DNA from: CALFMR01 sp035550595
Lineage (GTDB): Bacteria > Acidobacteriota > Vicinamibacteria > Vicinamibacterales > SCN-69-37
Assembly: GCA_035550595.1 (NCBI GenBank)
Contig: DASZOV010000093.1
Span: 1-45,524, forward strand
DNA: 45,524 nt
Direction of reading: 5' to 3'
The translations under genes were made by a program, and so were the position numbers. This document shows positions 1 to 8,848 of this stretch, piece by piece (positions within the stretch are counted from its first letter, which is position 1; the number at the start of each line of letters is the position of its first letter). The notes under the pieces were generated by a model. It searched no databases, had not been told where the DNA came from, and saw only the letters and a program-made list of their open reading frames with translations.

Positions 1-1
1 C

Positions 2-2875
2 ATCGGCCTGATGGTGATGTTCACGGGCGCGGCGCCGCCCGGGGCCGGCCGGGGCGGACCGGCGATCGGCGCGGGACGCGGCGGTCCCGCGCGAGCCGGT
101 GGTGCCGGACCAGCAGGTCGCGGTGGCCGGGGTGGACGGGCCGGCGGCGGCGCTCCGTTCCGCGTGCCGTTTCCTCCACCGGGCACGGTGCCGCCGAACC
201 CGAACATCCCGGACGCGAATCCCGGCACGTTCTATCCGGCGATGAGCAACATCGACTTCGAGATCGGCGACGGCAACCCCGCGGCGATCGCGATCCGCTT
301 CCACGCCGCGCAGCACGCGTTCCTCACGCACATGGACTTTCACGTCGGCTCCGGACTCGCGGCGCTGACCGAGGTCGGCAACGAAGCCGAGGACCTGCAC
401 ATCGAGGGCGGCCGCTACGGGATCATCACCGACAACACGTCGCCCTACTGGCAGTTCACGCTCATCGACTCGGTCATCGAAGGCCAGCGTGACGCAGCGA
501 TCCGCGAACATCTCGCGCAACTCACGCTCATCCGCGACACGCTCCGCAACGTGCCGGTCGGCGTCGACATCGACCCGCATTACTTCGACGAGCTGTGGGT
601 GAAGGACAGCCGCTTCGAGCACGTGTCGCACGCCGGCATCGTCATCAGCGACGAGCACAACCCGCAGACGGAAATCGGCGTCGAGAACGCGGTGTGCGAC
701 GACGTGCCGGTGTTCGCTGCGTTCAGGGAGAGCGGCAAGAAACAGTCGGCGCCCGGACCGATTTATCGCGTGTCGGCGTTCAACTACGGGCTCTTCATTC
801 CCGGCCTCGGGATGACGGGACATTTCGACACGACCTATCAAGCGGAGCGGTTGAACGCCGCGCCAGCGCCGCTGCCCGCGGCGATTCGCGCGCTGCCGCC
901 GACGACCGAATGGGTCAACGTCCACACGCTCGGCGTGAAGGGTGACGGGCAGACCGACGACACGGCCGCGATCAAGCAGGCGGTCGCGTCACATCGCGTC
1001 CTGTACTTCCCGAGCGGCTTGTACGTCGTGCGCGACACCATCACGCTGAAGCCGGACACCGTGATCATCGCGCTGCACCCGGGAACGACGCAGTTCGATC
1101 TGCCCGACAACACGCCGGGCTTCCAGGGCGTCGGCACGCCGAAACCCGTCGTCGAAACGCCGCGCGGCGGCACGAACATCGTCAGCGGCCTCGGCATCTA
1201 CACGGGCGGCGTCAACCAGCGCGCGCTATGCATCCTCTGGATGTCCGGCGAGTCGTCGCTGATGGACGATCTGCAAATCATGGGCGGCGGCGGCACGAAC
1301 ATCCCGCCGGCCGTGCGCGCGGCACTCTATCCTCCGGCTCGTGGCGCCGGTGCCGGCGGCGGCGGACAGGGTGGACGATGGGGGGCGCAGTATCCGAGCA
1401 TCTGGATCACGCACGGCGGCGGCGGTACGTTCGCCAACGTCTGGTCGCCGGGCACGAACGGGCAGGGGGGCTTCTACGTCTCGGATACGACGACGCCGGG
1501 GCACGTGTACGAGCTGTCGAACGAACATCATCTCTTCAACGAGATCAAGTTCGATCACGTCGAGAACTGGGACATCAACGCACCGCAGACCGAGGAGGAA
1601 GCCGCGACGAGCCCGGAGTCGGTCTCGCTCGAGATCGCGTGGTCGAAGCACATCACGATCGCGAACTACCACGGCTATCGCGTCACGCGAAGCCACGCGC
1701 CCTTCCCCGCAGCCGTGCGCATTTACAACTCGTCGGACATCCATTTCCGCAACGTGCACGTGAACGCCGAGAGCGGCTACGGCACGTGCGACGAGAACGG
1801 CTGCGGCACGTTCCTCCGCGTGAGCAAGTTTCCCTACGAGAACGCGATCCAGGACATGACGCACCATCTCGAGGTGCGCGAGCACGAGTTCGCCGTGATC
1901 GACATTCCCGCCGAGCCGGCCACGCCCGTCGCCGGCGACGCGTCGGCCGTGCTCGCACCCGGCGCGAGCGTGCAGAAGTTGGAGGAAGGGTTCTCCACGA
2001 TCTCCGGCGCCGCCGTCGATGCCGCGGGCACGCTGTACTTCGTCGATCACCACCAGCAGCGGATCTTCTCGTGGTCCAAGGCCGAGGGGCTGAACATCGT
2101 GCGCCACGACCCGCTCGATCCGGTAAACCTCGCCGCCACGAAGTCCGGCGATCTGCTCGTGCAGTCGTCAGACGGGCCGGAGGGCACGGTGTACGTGTTC
2201 CATCCTGGCGCACCGGCCGACCAGATCACCGTGCTGCAGCCGCAGGCGACGGCGCCGCACCAGGACGCCGCGGCCGTGCTGCCGGTCAACGTCTGGGACA
2301 ACGGCGAGTTCGCCAACCAGCTCGACCTGAAGACATACGAGTACACGACGCTCGCCGAGATGTTCGCGAAGGACGTGTCGTCACCGAAGGCGAAGGAGTA
2401 CGTGTCGCCCGACGGCAGCGTGTTCCTGCCGGCAGGACGCGTCTTCCGCCAGGGCCCTGACGACTCCTACCCCGGGATGGATCCAACGGGCTGGCGCTGG
2501 TCGAACAACCTCGACGCGTACGGGTTCCTGACGGCGAAGCCCGGCCAGACCGTGTACGTCGCGAGCGACTCGGAGGATCGCACCTATCGCGCGACGGTGC
2601 GGCCCGACGGCACGCTCGGCGATCTCCATCCGTTTGCCGAACGCGGCGGCGAAAGCGTCGCGGTCGATCGCGCGGGGAACGTCTACGTCGCGAACGGGCA
2701 GATCTTCGTCTACGACCCGAGCGGCAAAGTCATCGGACAGATCGACGTGCCGGAGCGGCCGATCCAACTGCTGTTCGGCGGCGCGGATCGCGGGACGCTT
2801 TTCATCCTCGGCCACCACACGCTCTACGCCGTCGCGACGCGCGTGCCGGGCGAGCCCGGCGCGTGGGGCGGATAG
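2..2875 (+). CDS. Secreted pectate-lyase-like beta-helix protein with C-terminal beta-propeller (5' partial)
   Basis: The reading frame is open to the left edge of the window (three codons precede the first ATG at 11), and the first residues are a Gly/Arg/Pro-rich linker rather than a signal peptide, so the true start probably lies upstream. Around residues 300-355 there is a pectate-lyase-3/GH28-type entry motif (VNVHTLGVKGDGQTDDTAAI), the first turn of a right-handed parallel beta-helix, followed by the expected 'YFPSGLYVV' strand. A long Gly/Asn-rich helix region follows. From about residue 660 to the end the repeats (for example 'GAAVDAAGTLYFVDHHQQRI') look like an SMP-30/NHL-type propeller. 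The likely role is binding or cleavage of an extracellular polysaccharide; the substrate cannot be told. It ends 28 nt before the ArsR start. Confidence 0.75.
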   Translation: MGLMVMFTGAAPPGAGRGGPAIGAGRGGPARAGGAGPAGRGGRGGRAGGGAPFRVPFPPPGTVPPNPNIPDANPGTFYPAMSNIDFEIGDGNPAAIAIRFHAAQHAFLTHMDFHVGSGLAALTEVGNEAEDLHIEGGRYGIITDNTSPYWQFTLIDSVIEGQRDAAIREHLAQLTLIRDTLRNVPVGVDIDPHYFDELWVKDSRFEHVSHAGIVISDEHNPQTEIGVENAVCDDVPVFAAFRESGKKQSAPGPIYRVSAFNYGLFIPGLGMTGHFDTTYQAERLNAAPAPLPAAIRALPPTTEWVNVHTLGVKGDGQTDDTAAIKQAVASHRVLYFPSGLYVVRDTITLKPDTVIIALHPGTTQFDLPDNTPGFQGVGTPKPVVETPRGGTNIVSGLGIYTGGVNQRALCILWMSGESSLMDDLQIMGGGGTNIPPAVRAALYPPARGAGAGGGGQGGRWGAQYPSIWITHGGGGTFANVWSPGTNGQGGFYVSDTTTPGHVYELSNEHHLFNEIKFDHVENWDINAPQTEEEAATSPESVSLEIAWSKHITIANYHGYRVTRSHAPFPAAVRIYNSSDIHFRNVHVNAESGYGTCDENGCGTFLRVSKFPYENAIQDMTHHLEVREHEFAVIDIPAEPATPVAGDASAVLAPGASVQKLEEGFSTISGAAVDAAGTLYFVDHHQQRIFSWSKAEGLNIVRHDPLDPVNLAATKSGDLLVQSSDGPEGTVYVFHPGAPADQITVLQPQATAPHQDAAAVLPVNVWDNGEFANQLDLKTYEYTTLAEMFAKDVSSPKAKEYVSPDGSVFLPAGRVFRQGPDDSYPGMDPTGWRWSNNLDAYGFLTAKPGQTVYVASDSEDRTYRATVRPDGTLGDLHPFAERGGESVAVDRAGNVYVANGQIFVYDPSGKVIGQIDVPERPIQLLFGGADRGTLFILGHHTLYAVATRVPGEPGAWGG

Positions 2876-2903
2876 GCGCGCCGCTGTCACGCGATTCGCC
2901 GAC

Positions 2904-3206
2904 ATGTTTGCCGCTCTGGGCGCCGAGCCGCGACTGCGCGTCATGCGATTGCTGCTCTCGGCGCATCCAGACGGCTTGGTCGTCAATGAAATCCAGGCCG
3001 AAACCGGCGTCGCGGGTTCCACGCTTTCTCACCATCTCGAGAAGCTCAAGAACGACGAGCTCGTCACAGTCGAAAGAGAAAAAGCGTTCATTCGGTATCG
3101 CGCGAACACCGTCGCCCTCGAGGAGGTGCTCGGCTTTCTGTACGCCGAGTGCTGCACACGCAACAAGGCCATCGAGCCCAGGAAGATCGTCGCACTTGGC
3201 AAGTAA
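2904..3206 (+). CDS. ArsR-family winged-helix metalloregulator (arsenic-type, atypical cysteines)
   Basis: A 100-residue ArsR/SmtB repressor. The fold starts immediately at the ATG (FAALGAEPRLRVMRLLL), the recognition helix is 'TGVAGSTLSHHLEKLK' at about residues 34-49, and the wing is 'LVTVEREKAFIRYRAN'. The classical alpha-3 CxC metal site (ELCVCDL) is absent. Instead there is a vicinal pair Cys83-Cys84 in 'YAECCTRNK' near the C-terminus, resembling As(III)-binding ArsR proteins with C-terminal cysteine pairs. I chose ATG 2904 because no other usual start codon lies in frame between it and the preceding gene. The arsM start is 10 nt downstream, so the two genes form an operon and this protein probably represses it, with arsenite as inducer (inference). 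Confidence 0.85.
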   Translation: MFAALGAEPRLRVMRLLLSAHPDGLVVNEIQAETGVAGSTLSHHLEKLKNDELVTVEREKAFIRYRANTVALEEVLGFLYAECCTRNKAIEPRKIVALGK

Positions 3207-3215
3207 GGAGGCGCC

Positions 3216-4070
3216 GTGCGCTCGGAACCAATGAAAGACATCGTTCGAGAGAAATACGGACAGGCCGCCCTGCGCGCCCATGGTGGCGCCGGGAATGCCT
3301 GTTGCGGCGGCGCGGCAGTGCTCGACGGCGGTTGCGATCCGATCACGTCGAATCTGTACGACACCACGCAGAGCGCCGAGATCCCGGACCTGGCCGCGAA
3401 GGCGTCGTTGGGGTGCGGCAATCCGACCACACTGGCCGAGTTGATGCCTGGCGAAACCGTCCTCGACCTCGGCTCCGGCGGCGGGATCGACGTCTTGTTG
3501 TCAGCGCGCCGCGTCGGCCCGACTGGCAGGGCCTTCGGCCTCGACATGACCGACGAGATGCTGGCGGTGGCCGAGGAGAACAAACGCAACAGCGGGCTCG
3601 AGAACGTGACGTTCCTCAAAGGTGAGATCGAACACATCCCGCTCCCCGACCACTCGGTCGACGTCATCATTTCCAACTGCGTCATCAACCTGTCGGGTGA
3701 CAAGGATCGCGTGCTGCGTGAGGCGGTCCGTGTCCTCAAACGCGGCGGTCGCTTCGCCGTCTCGGACGTCGTTGTGCGCGGCGAGGTGCCGGCCGCCGTC
3801 CGGAAGAGCATGGAGTTGTGGGTCGGCTGTGTCGCCGGCGCGCTCACCGATGTCGAGTACGTGGCGAAGCTGACGAACGCGGGCTTTGCAGACGTCGGCA
3901 TCGAGGAGACCCGCGCCTACAGCCTCGCGGACGCCAGGACGTTCCTCGTGGGGGAAGGGCTGGACGCCGACGCTCTCGCTAACGAACTGGATGGCACGTT
4001 CATCAGCGCCTTTGTCCGAGCGACCAAGCCGGCAGCTTCCGCCTGCCGCGCGCCTGGCTGCTGCCCCTGA
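3216..4070 (+). CDS. arsM: Arsenite S-adenosylmethionine methyltransferase ArsM
   Basis: A 284-residue class I SAM-dependent methyltransferase that methylates As(III) to volatile or less retained forms in the cytoplasm. The SAM site is 'VLDLGSGGGIDVLLSA' (residues 82-97). The three cysteines characteristic of ArsM are present: Cys67 in SLGCGNP, Cys155 in ISNCVINLS and Cys205 in WVGCVAGAL. Extra cysteines sit at the N-terminus (Cys29, Cys30, Cys40) and in a C-terminal tail ending APGCCP, which may help capture arsenite. The GTG at 3216 is preceded by AAGGAGG at 3205-3211; ATG 3231 is possible but badly spaced from it. The gene is cotranscribed with the ArsR gene upstream and convergent with the copper-efflux operon. 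Confidence 0.93.
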   Translation: MRSEPMKDIVREKYGQAALRAHGGAGNACCGGAAVLDGGCDPITSNLYDTTQSAEIPDLAAKASLGCGNPTTLAELMPGETVLDLGSGGGIDVLLSARRVGPTGRAFGLDMTDEMLAVAEENKRNSGLENVTFLKGEIEHIPLPDHSVDVIISNCVINLSGDKDRVLREAVRVLKRGGRFAVSDVVVRGEVPAAVRKSMELWVGCVAGALTDVEYVAKLTNAGFADVGIEETRAYSLADARTFLVGEGLDADALANELDGTFISAFVRATKPAASACRAPGCCP

Positions 4071-4086
4071 CACCGCGATGGCGGTG
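4071..4086. terminator. Short hairpin between convergent genes
   Basis: A perfect 6-bp stem (CACCGC / GCGGTG) with a GATG loop lies directly after the arsM stop and before the end of the minus-strand cusA-like gene. There is no T-tract, so a terminator role rests mainly on its position. Confidence 0.3.
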
Positions 4087-4113
4087 ACCGCGTTGTTTCG
4101 GTGGCTCGCGCGC

Positions 4114-7100
4114 TCACTCCGCCCGGCGCCTCAGCGCGCGCTCCTTCATCATCACGAACAACACCGGCACGAGAATCAGCACGTGAATCGCGGACGTCAC
4201 CATCCCGCCCACGATGGGCGCGGCAATGGGCTTCATGATGTCCGAGCCGATGCCGGTCTCGAACAGCATCGGCATCAGACTAGCGAGGACGACGCAGACG
4301 GTCATGAGCTTCGGACGCAGCCGCTGAACGGCCCCGTCAATCGCGGCCGCTTCGACGTCCGCGTCCGTGATTTCGCCTCCGGCCGCCAGCCGGCGATCGA
4401 GCGCTTCGTGGAGGTAGACCACCATCACGACTCCGGTCTCGACGGCGATCCCGAAGAGCGCGATGTACCCCACCCAGACCGCGACGCTGAAGTTGTAGCC
4501 AAGCAGCCATTGCAGGATCAGGCCGCCGGTCATCGCGTAGAACGTGGGCACGATCAACACCACGGCTTCCGCGGCCGAACGGAAGATCATGCGCAACAGT
4601 ATGAAGATGACGAGGAACACGACCGGCAGAATCAACGCAAGTCGGCGTCTCGCCCGCTGCTGGAATTCGTACTCGCCCGACCAGGCGTACGTGTAGCCCG
4701 ACGGCAGCGACAACTCCTGGCTCAATAGGGCCGACGCGCGTTGCACGAAGCCGCCGTAGTCGTCCGTCTTCAGATCGAGATACACGTAGCCCGTCAACTG
4801 GCCGTCCTCATCGCGGATCATCGCCGGTCCGCGCGTGAACGAGAGCGTCGCGACCTGACCCATCGGAATCTGGGCGCCAGACGGCGTCGCGATCAGCACG
4901 CGCGTGAGTGCCTCGATGTTGTCTCGAAAGTCGCGTTGGTAGCGCACGCTGATCGGATACCGCTCGCGCCCCTCGACGTTCTCCGCGATCGTCATGCCGC
5001 CGATACCCGACGTGACGGCTTGCTGGACGTCGGCGACCGTGAGCCCGTACTTCGCGGCCTCCGGCCGGTTCACGTCGATGTCGATGTAGAAGCCCTGCGA
5101 CACTCGCTCGGCGAACGCCGACCGCATCTCGGGCAGGGTCGCGAGAAGCTGCTGAATGCGGACACCCACCTGCTGAATCCCGTCGAGGCTCGGCCCCTGA
5201 ATCTTCAGCCCGATGGGCGTCTTGATGCCGGTCAACGCCATGTCGAGCCGGTTCGCCACGGGCATCGTCCATGTGTTCGACAAGCCGGGAAACTGCAGCC
5301 GCCCGTCCATCTCCTGAATGAGCCGTTCATACGTCATGCCCGGCCGCCACTCGTCGCGCGGCTTCAGCATCACGGTCGTGTCGTACATGTCCAGCGGCGC
5401 GTTGTCGGTGGCGCTGTCCGAGCGGCCGACCACGCCGAAGACGCTCGCGACCTCTGGAAACGACCGTAGGATCCGATCCTGCTCCTGCAGCAGTTGAGAC
5501 GCCTGCGTGATCGAGAGGCCGGGCAGCGCTGTGGGCATGTACAACGCGGAACCCTCGAAGAGGGATGGCATGAACTGGCTCCCGATCCGGAGCATCAGCG
5601 GGAACGTGACGAGCAGAAACACCAGATTGAGCAACAGCGTCGTCTTGCGGTACCGCAGGCACCATCGCAGGACGGGACGATAGATCGCCTGCGTGATGCG
5701 GGAGATCGGATTGACGGACTCCGGCCGCAGCCGGCCTCTGATGAAGAGCACCATCAGCACCGGCACGAGCGTGATCGCCAGGAGCGACGAACACCCCACG
5801 GCCAGCGTCTTCGTCCAGGCCAGCGGATGGAACATCCGCCCTTCCTGCGCCTCGAGCAGGAACACCGGCAGAAACGAGACGACGATGATGAGCAGCGAGA
5901 AGAACAGCGCTGGCCCAACCTGCCTGGCGGCGCCAATCAGAATCGCCTGCCGTTCTCCGGCAGCAAGAGGTTCCGGCCGTTCCGCCTGGCGCTCGGCTAG
6001 GTGCCGATAGCCGTTCTCGACCATGACCATCGCCGCATCGACGAGCACGCCGATGGCGAGCGCGATCCCGCCGAGCGACATGATGTTCGAGCTGACGCCG
6101 AGGAAGTACATCGGCACGAAGGACGCGACGACGGCAATTGGCAGCGCCACGATCGGAATCAGCGCGGATCGGACGTGCAACAGGAACACGATGATGACGA
6201 GGCTGACAATCGCCGCCTCCTCGAGCAGATCGCGCGTCAACGTGTCGATCGAGCCGTGAATGAGGCCGGACCGATCGTAACCGGCGACGATCTCCACGCC
6301 GGGCGGCAGGGATCCCTTGATCTCCGCGAGTTTGCGCTTGACGCCGTCGATGACGGTGAGCGCATTCGACCCGTAGCGCATGACGATGATGCCGCCGACG
6401 GTTTCGCCGTCGCCCTGCCACTCGGCGACGCCCTCGCGGATGTCGGGACCGAATGTGACGGTGCCGAGGTCCTTGATCCGGACTGGCGTGCCGTTCTTCG
6501 CAAGAACCGACACGTTCTCGAGGTCCGAGAGCGCCGTGAGGTACCCGAGGCCGCGAATGAAATATCGCGTGCCGCTCAGCTCGAGCGCGCGGCCGCCCAC
6601 CTCGTTCGTGCTGGCCTTGACGCGATCGATCACCGTCGAGAGCGGGATGCCGTAGGCCAGGAGCTTGTTGGGATCGAGCTGGACTTGATACTGCCGGACG
6701 AACCCGCCGATCGAGGCGACCTCGGCCACGCCGGGAACGGTGGCGAGCTGATAGCGCAGATGCCAGTCCTGGAGCGCCCGCAGGTCGGCGAGACTATGCT
6801 TCCCCGTGCGATCCACGAGCGCGTACTCGTAGACCCAGCCGGCGCCGGTCGCGTCCGGGCCGATCGCCGGATGGACGCCCTCGGGCAGCCGTCCGCCGAT
6901 CGTCTGCAGATATTCGACGACGCGCGAGCGCGCCCAATAGATGTCGGTGCCGTCCTCGAACACGACGTACACGTAGGAATCGTTGAACATCGTCTGCGCG
7001 CGCACCGCCTTGACGCGGGGCGCCGAGAGGAGCGATGTGACAATCGGATAGGTGACCTGATCTTCGATGACGTTCGGGGGCTGCCCCTGCCAGGTCGTGT

Positions 7101-7248
7101 GGATGATGACCTGGACGTCGGAGATGTCGGGCAGCGCGTCGAGCGGCATCCGCTGGATCGACCAGATGCCGGCGCCGACGAGCAGCGCCACGCTGGCGAA
7201 GACGAGGAATCGATTCCCGGCGCACCAGCCGATGATTCGACCGACCAC
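4114..7248 (-). CDS. cusA: CusA/CzcA-family heavy-metal RND efflux pump (Cu/Ag type)
   Basis: A 1044-residue inner-membrane RND transporter driven by proton influx, exporting metal ions through the CusB- and CusC-like partners encoded just upstream. It starts with an uncleaved N-terminal membrane helix (FLVFASVALLVGAGIW) and the CusA motif 'MPLDALPDISDVQV'. TM4 carries the proton-relay acid in 'IGVLVDAAMVMVEN'. The three methionine contexts that bind Cu(I)/Ag(I) in E. coli CusA are all recognisable here (LYMPTALPG, NAPLDMYD and NRLDMAL), which favours Cu/Ag over Zn/Co/Cd. Family length is normal. The start is 1 nt after the stop of the CusB-like gene. Confidence 0.92.
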   Translation of the reverse strand: MVGRIIGWCAGNRFLVFASVALLVGAGIWSIQRMPLDALPDISDVQVIIHTTWQGQPPNVIEDQVTYPIVTSLLSAPRVKAVRAQTMFNDSYVYVVFEDGTDIYWARSRVVEYLQTIGGRLPEGVHPAIGPDATGAGWVYEYALVDRTGKHSLADLRALQDWHLRYQLATVPGVAEVASIGGFVRQYQVQLDPNKLLAYGIPLSTVIDRVKASTNEVGGRALELSGTRYFIRGLGYLTALSDLENVSVLAKNGTPVRIKDLGTVTFGPDIREGVAEWQGDGETVGGIIVMRYGSNALTVIDGVKRKLAEIKGSLPPGVEIVAGYDRSGLIHGSIDTLTRDLLEEAAIVSLVIIVFLLHVRSALIPIVALPIAVVASFVPMYFLGVSSNIMSLGGIALAIGVLVDAAMVMVENGYRHLAERQAERPEPLAAGERQAILIGAARQVGPALFFSLLIIVVSFLPVFLLEAQEGRMFHPLAWTKTLAVGCSSLLAITLVPVLMVLFIRGRLRPESVNPISRITQAIYRPVLRWCLRYRKTTLLLNLVFLLVTFPLMLRIGSQFMPSLFEGSALYMPTALPGLSITQASQLLQEQDRILRSFPEVASVFGVVGRSDSATDNAPLDMYDTTVMLKPRDEWRPGMTYERLIQEMDGRLQFPGLSNTWTMPVANRLDMALTGIKTPIGLKIQGPSLDGIQQVGVRIQQLLATLPEMRSAFAERVSQGFYIDIDVNRPEAAKYGLTVADVQQAVTSGIGGMTIAENVEGRERYPISVRYQRDFRDNIEALTRVLIATPSGAQIPMGQVATLSFTRGPAMIRDEDGQLTGYVYLDLKTDDYGGFVQRASALLSQELSLPSGYTYAWSGEYEFQQRARRRLALILPVVFLVIFILLRMIFRSAAEAVVLIVPTFYAMTGGLILQWLLGYNFSVAVWVGYIALFGIAVETGVVMVVYLHEALDRRLAAGGEITDADVEAAAIDGAVQRLRPKLMTVCVVLASLMPMLFETGIGSDIMKPIAAPIVGGMVTSAIHVLILVPVLFVMMKERALRRRAE

Positions 7249-7249
7249 G

Positions 7250-8848
7250 TTACATCCCTCCCGTCGCGGTGACCGAGAGTTGCCGCGTCGCCATCGTCTG
7301 TCCGTCGTGAACGGCGGTCATGGTGACCTGCCACGTGCCGCCGGAGCTGAGCACGACAGAGCCTTCATACAGGCCGCCGCCCTTGTCGGCCGCGGCGACG
7401 ACCGTCTTCGTCGCCGCCATGCCCATGGCTGGCATCGCCGGCATGAAGAACGTCACGGTGACCTCGGTGCCGGCCATGCCTCGTCCATCCGCGCCGGTGA
7501 GCCGTACGCGCACGGTGTTCTGCCCCTTGCGGGGCGGCGACGGATCGGTGGTCATGTCGATCGCGGCCGGCGCCACAGCCGGGCGGCTCGTCTCTGTGGT
7601 ACCGCCCGCGGCCGTTGGCGGCGGCGCAAACGCGCCGGCAGCTGCCTGCAACTGCGCCTCGGAGTCGATCAGGAAGTTCGCGGACGTTACGATCGGCGCG
7701 TTCGCGTCGATGCCCTCGAGCACGATCTGCTCGTCACCCACGCGCGGGCCGACCTCGATCTCCTTCGGCGTGATGCGGCCGTCGCCGCCGTACGCGAAGA
7801 CGAGACTGCGCGTGCCCGAATGGAAGACGGCGGCCGCGGGCACGACGAGATGCCGGCCGAGCGGCAAGGCGATCGTGACGTTGACGTACATGCCCGGTCG
7901 AAGCCTGAGCCCAGGATTCGAGAACACCAGTCGCACCGGCAGCGTACGCGTCGCCGCGTCCATCTGCGGCAGGACATCGTCGACACCGCCGGCAAATGTC
8001 ACACCGGGATAGGCATCGACGGTCACCCGCGCGCGGTCGCCCGGCCTGATCTTGCCGGCGTCGTTCTGGAACACCTGCGCGACCACCCAGATGTCAGAGA
8101 GATCCGCGATCGTGTACAGCTTCGTGTCGGGCTGCACGTACAGATTGGGAACCGCGTGCTTCTCGGTGACATAGCCGCTCGCCGGTGCGTCAATCGCGAG
8201 CGCGTTCGAGACCTCGCCGGATGCATCGAGCCTGGCGATCTCCGCCGGTGCGATCTGCCATTGCCGCAGACGTTCGCGCGCCGCGTCGAGCAGTGACGCC
8301 GCGCCGGCCGCGACACCGGCGACGGGACTGTGCGCGAGCTCGCTCGCATTCTTCTTCGCCAGCAGATATTCGCGCTCGGTCGCGGCGAGGTCCGGGCTGT
8401 AGATGGTGAAGAGCGTCTGGCCCTGGCGGACGAGGTCGCCGGTGGCATCGACGCGGACATCGCGGATCCAGCCGGCGACGCGGGATTGCACGTACGAGAC
8501 GCGACGCTCGTTCACTTCGACCGTACCGGTCAGGCGAAGGTCGTCGTTCACCACGCGGTCGGCGACGCGTCCGATTTGGACGCCAATGCTCTGCATCCGC
8601 TGCGGCGAAAGCTGGATCGGCGCCAGCGGCGGCGCCGCGGACGTGATCAGCGCCTCGTCTGACTTCGGCGTAGTCGTCGTCCCAGCGGCCGCCGCGGTTG
8701 ATGGCGGCGGCACCGGCGGCGCGGTCTGACGGTGAAGGCGCCACGCCAGGGCCGCGATGCCGATCGCAAGAACGACGATGGCCGCGCAGGCGAGAAGAAA
8801 CGCGGTCCGATACGACCGCCCGGTGGTGTCGACAGGCTGCTGAGTCAT
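7250..8848 (-). CDS. cusB: CusB-like periplasmic adaptor with C-terminal FixH/YtkA-like domain
   Basis: A 532-residue membrane-fusion protein linking the RND pump to the outer-membrane channel. Residues about 13-36 form one membrane anchor (TAFLLACAAIVVLAIGIAAL). The CusB-type core runs from 'RMQSIGVQIGRV' through 'GWIRDVRVDATGDLVRQG', an alpha-helical hairpin, and a beta-barrel segment ending 'VGDEQIVLEGI'. No N-terminal heavy-metal-binding 'CPMHP' domain is present. From about residue 430 an extra domain resembles FixH/YtkA (VRLTGADGRGMAGTEVTVTF). It contains a Met-rich patch, FFMPAMPAMGMA, that could bind Cu(I) (inference). Its ATG overlaps the stop of the CusC-like gene by 4 nt. Confidence 0.87.
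   Translation of the reverse strand: MTQQPVDTTGRSYRTAFLLACAAIVVLAIGIAALAWRLHRQTAPPVPPPSTAAAAGTTTTPKSDEALITSAAPPLAPIQLSPQRMQSIGVQIGRVADRVVNDDLRLTGTVEVNERRVSYVQSRVAGWIRDVRVDATGDLVRQGQTLFTIYSPDLAATEREYLLAKKNASELAHSPVAGVAAGAASLLDAARERLRQWQIAPAEIARLDASGEVSNALAIDAPASGYVTEKHAVPNLYVQPDTKLYTIADLSDIWVVAQVFQNDAGKIRPGDRARVTVDAYPGVTFAGGVDDVLPQMDAATRTLPVRLVFSNPGLRLRPGMYVNVTIALPLGRHLVVPAAAVFHSGTRSLVFAYGGDGRITPKEIEVGPRVGDEQIVLEGIDANAPIVTSANFLIDSEAQLQAAAGAFAPPPTAAGGTTETSRPAVAPAAIDMTTDPSPPRKGQNTVRVRLTGADGRGMAGTEVTVTFFMPAMPAMGMAATKTVVAAADKGGGLYEGSVVLSSGGTWQVTMTAVHDGQTMATRQLSVTATGGM

Noticed and set aside
1226..2460. Several 300-400 residue open frames overlapping the beta-helix gene on both strands
   Set aside because: Arg-rich composition, no domains, overlap a clear gene; high-GC shadows.
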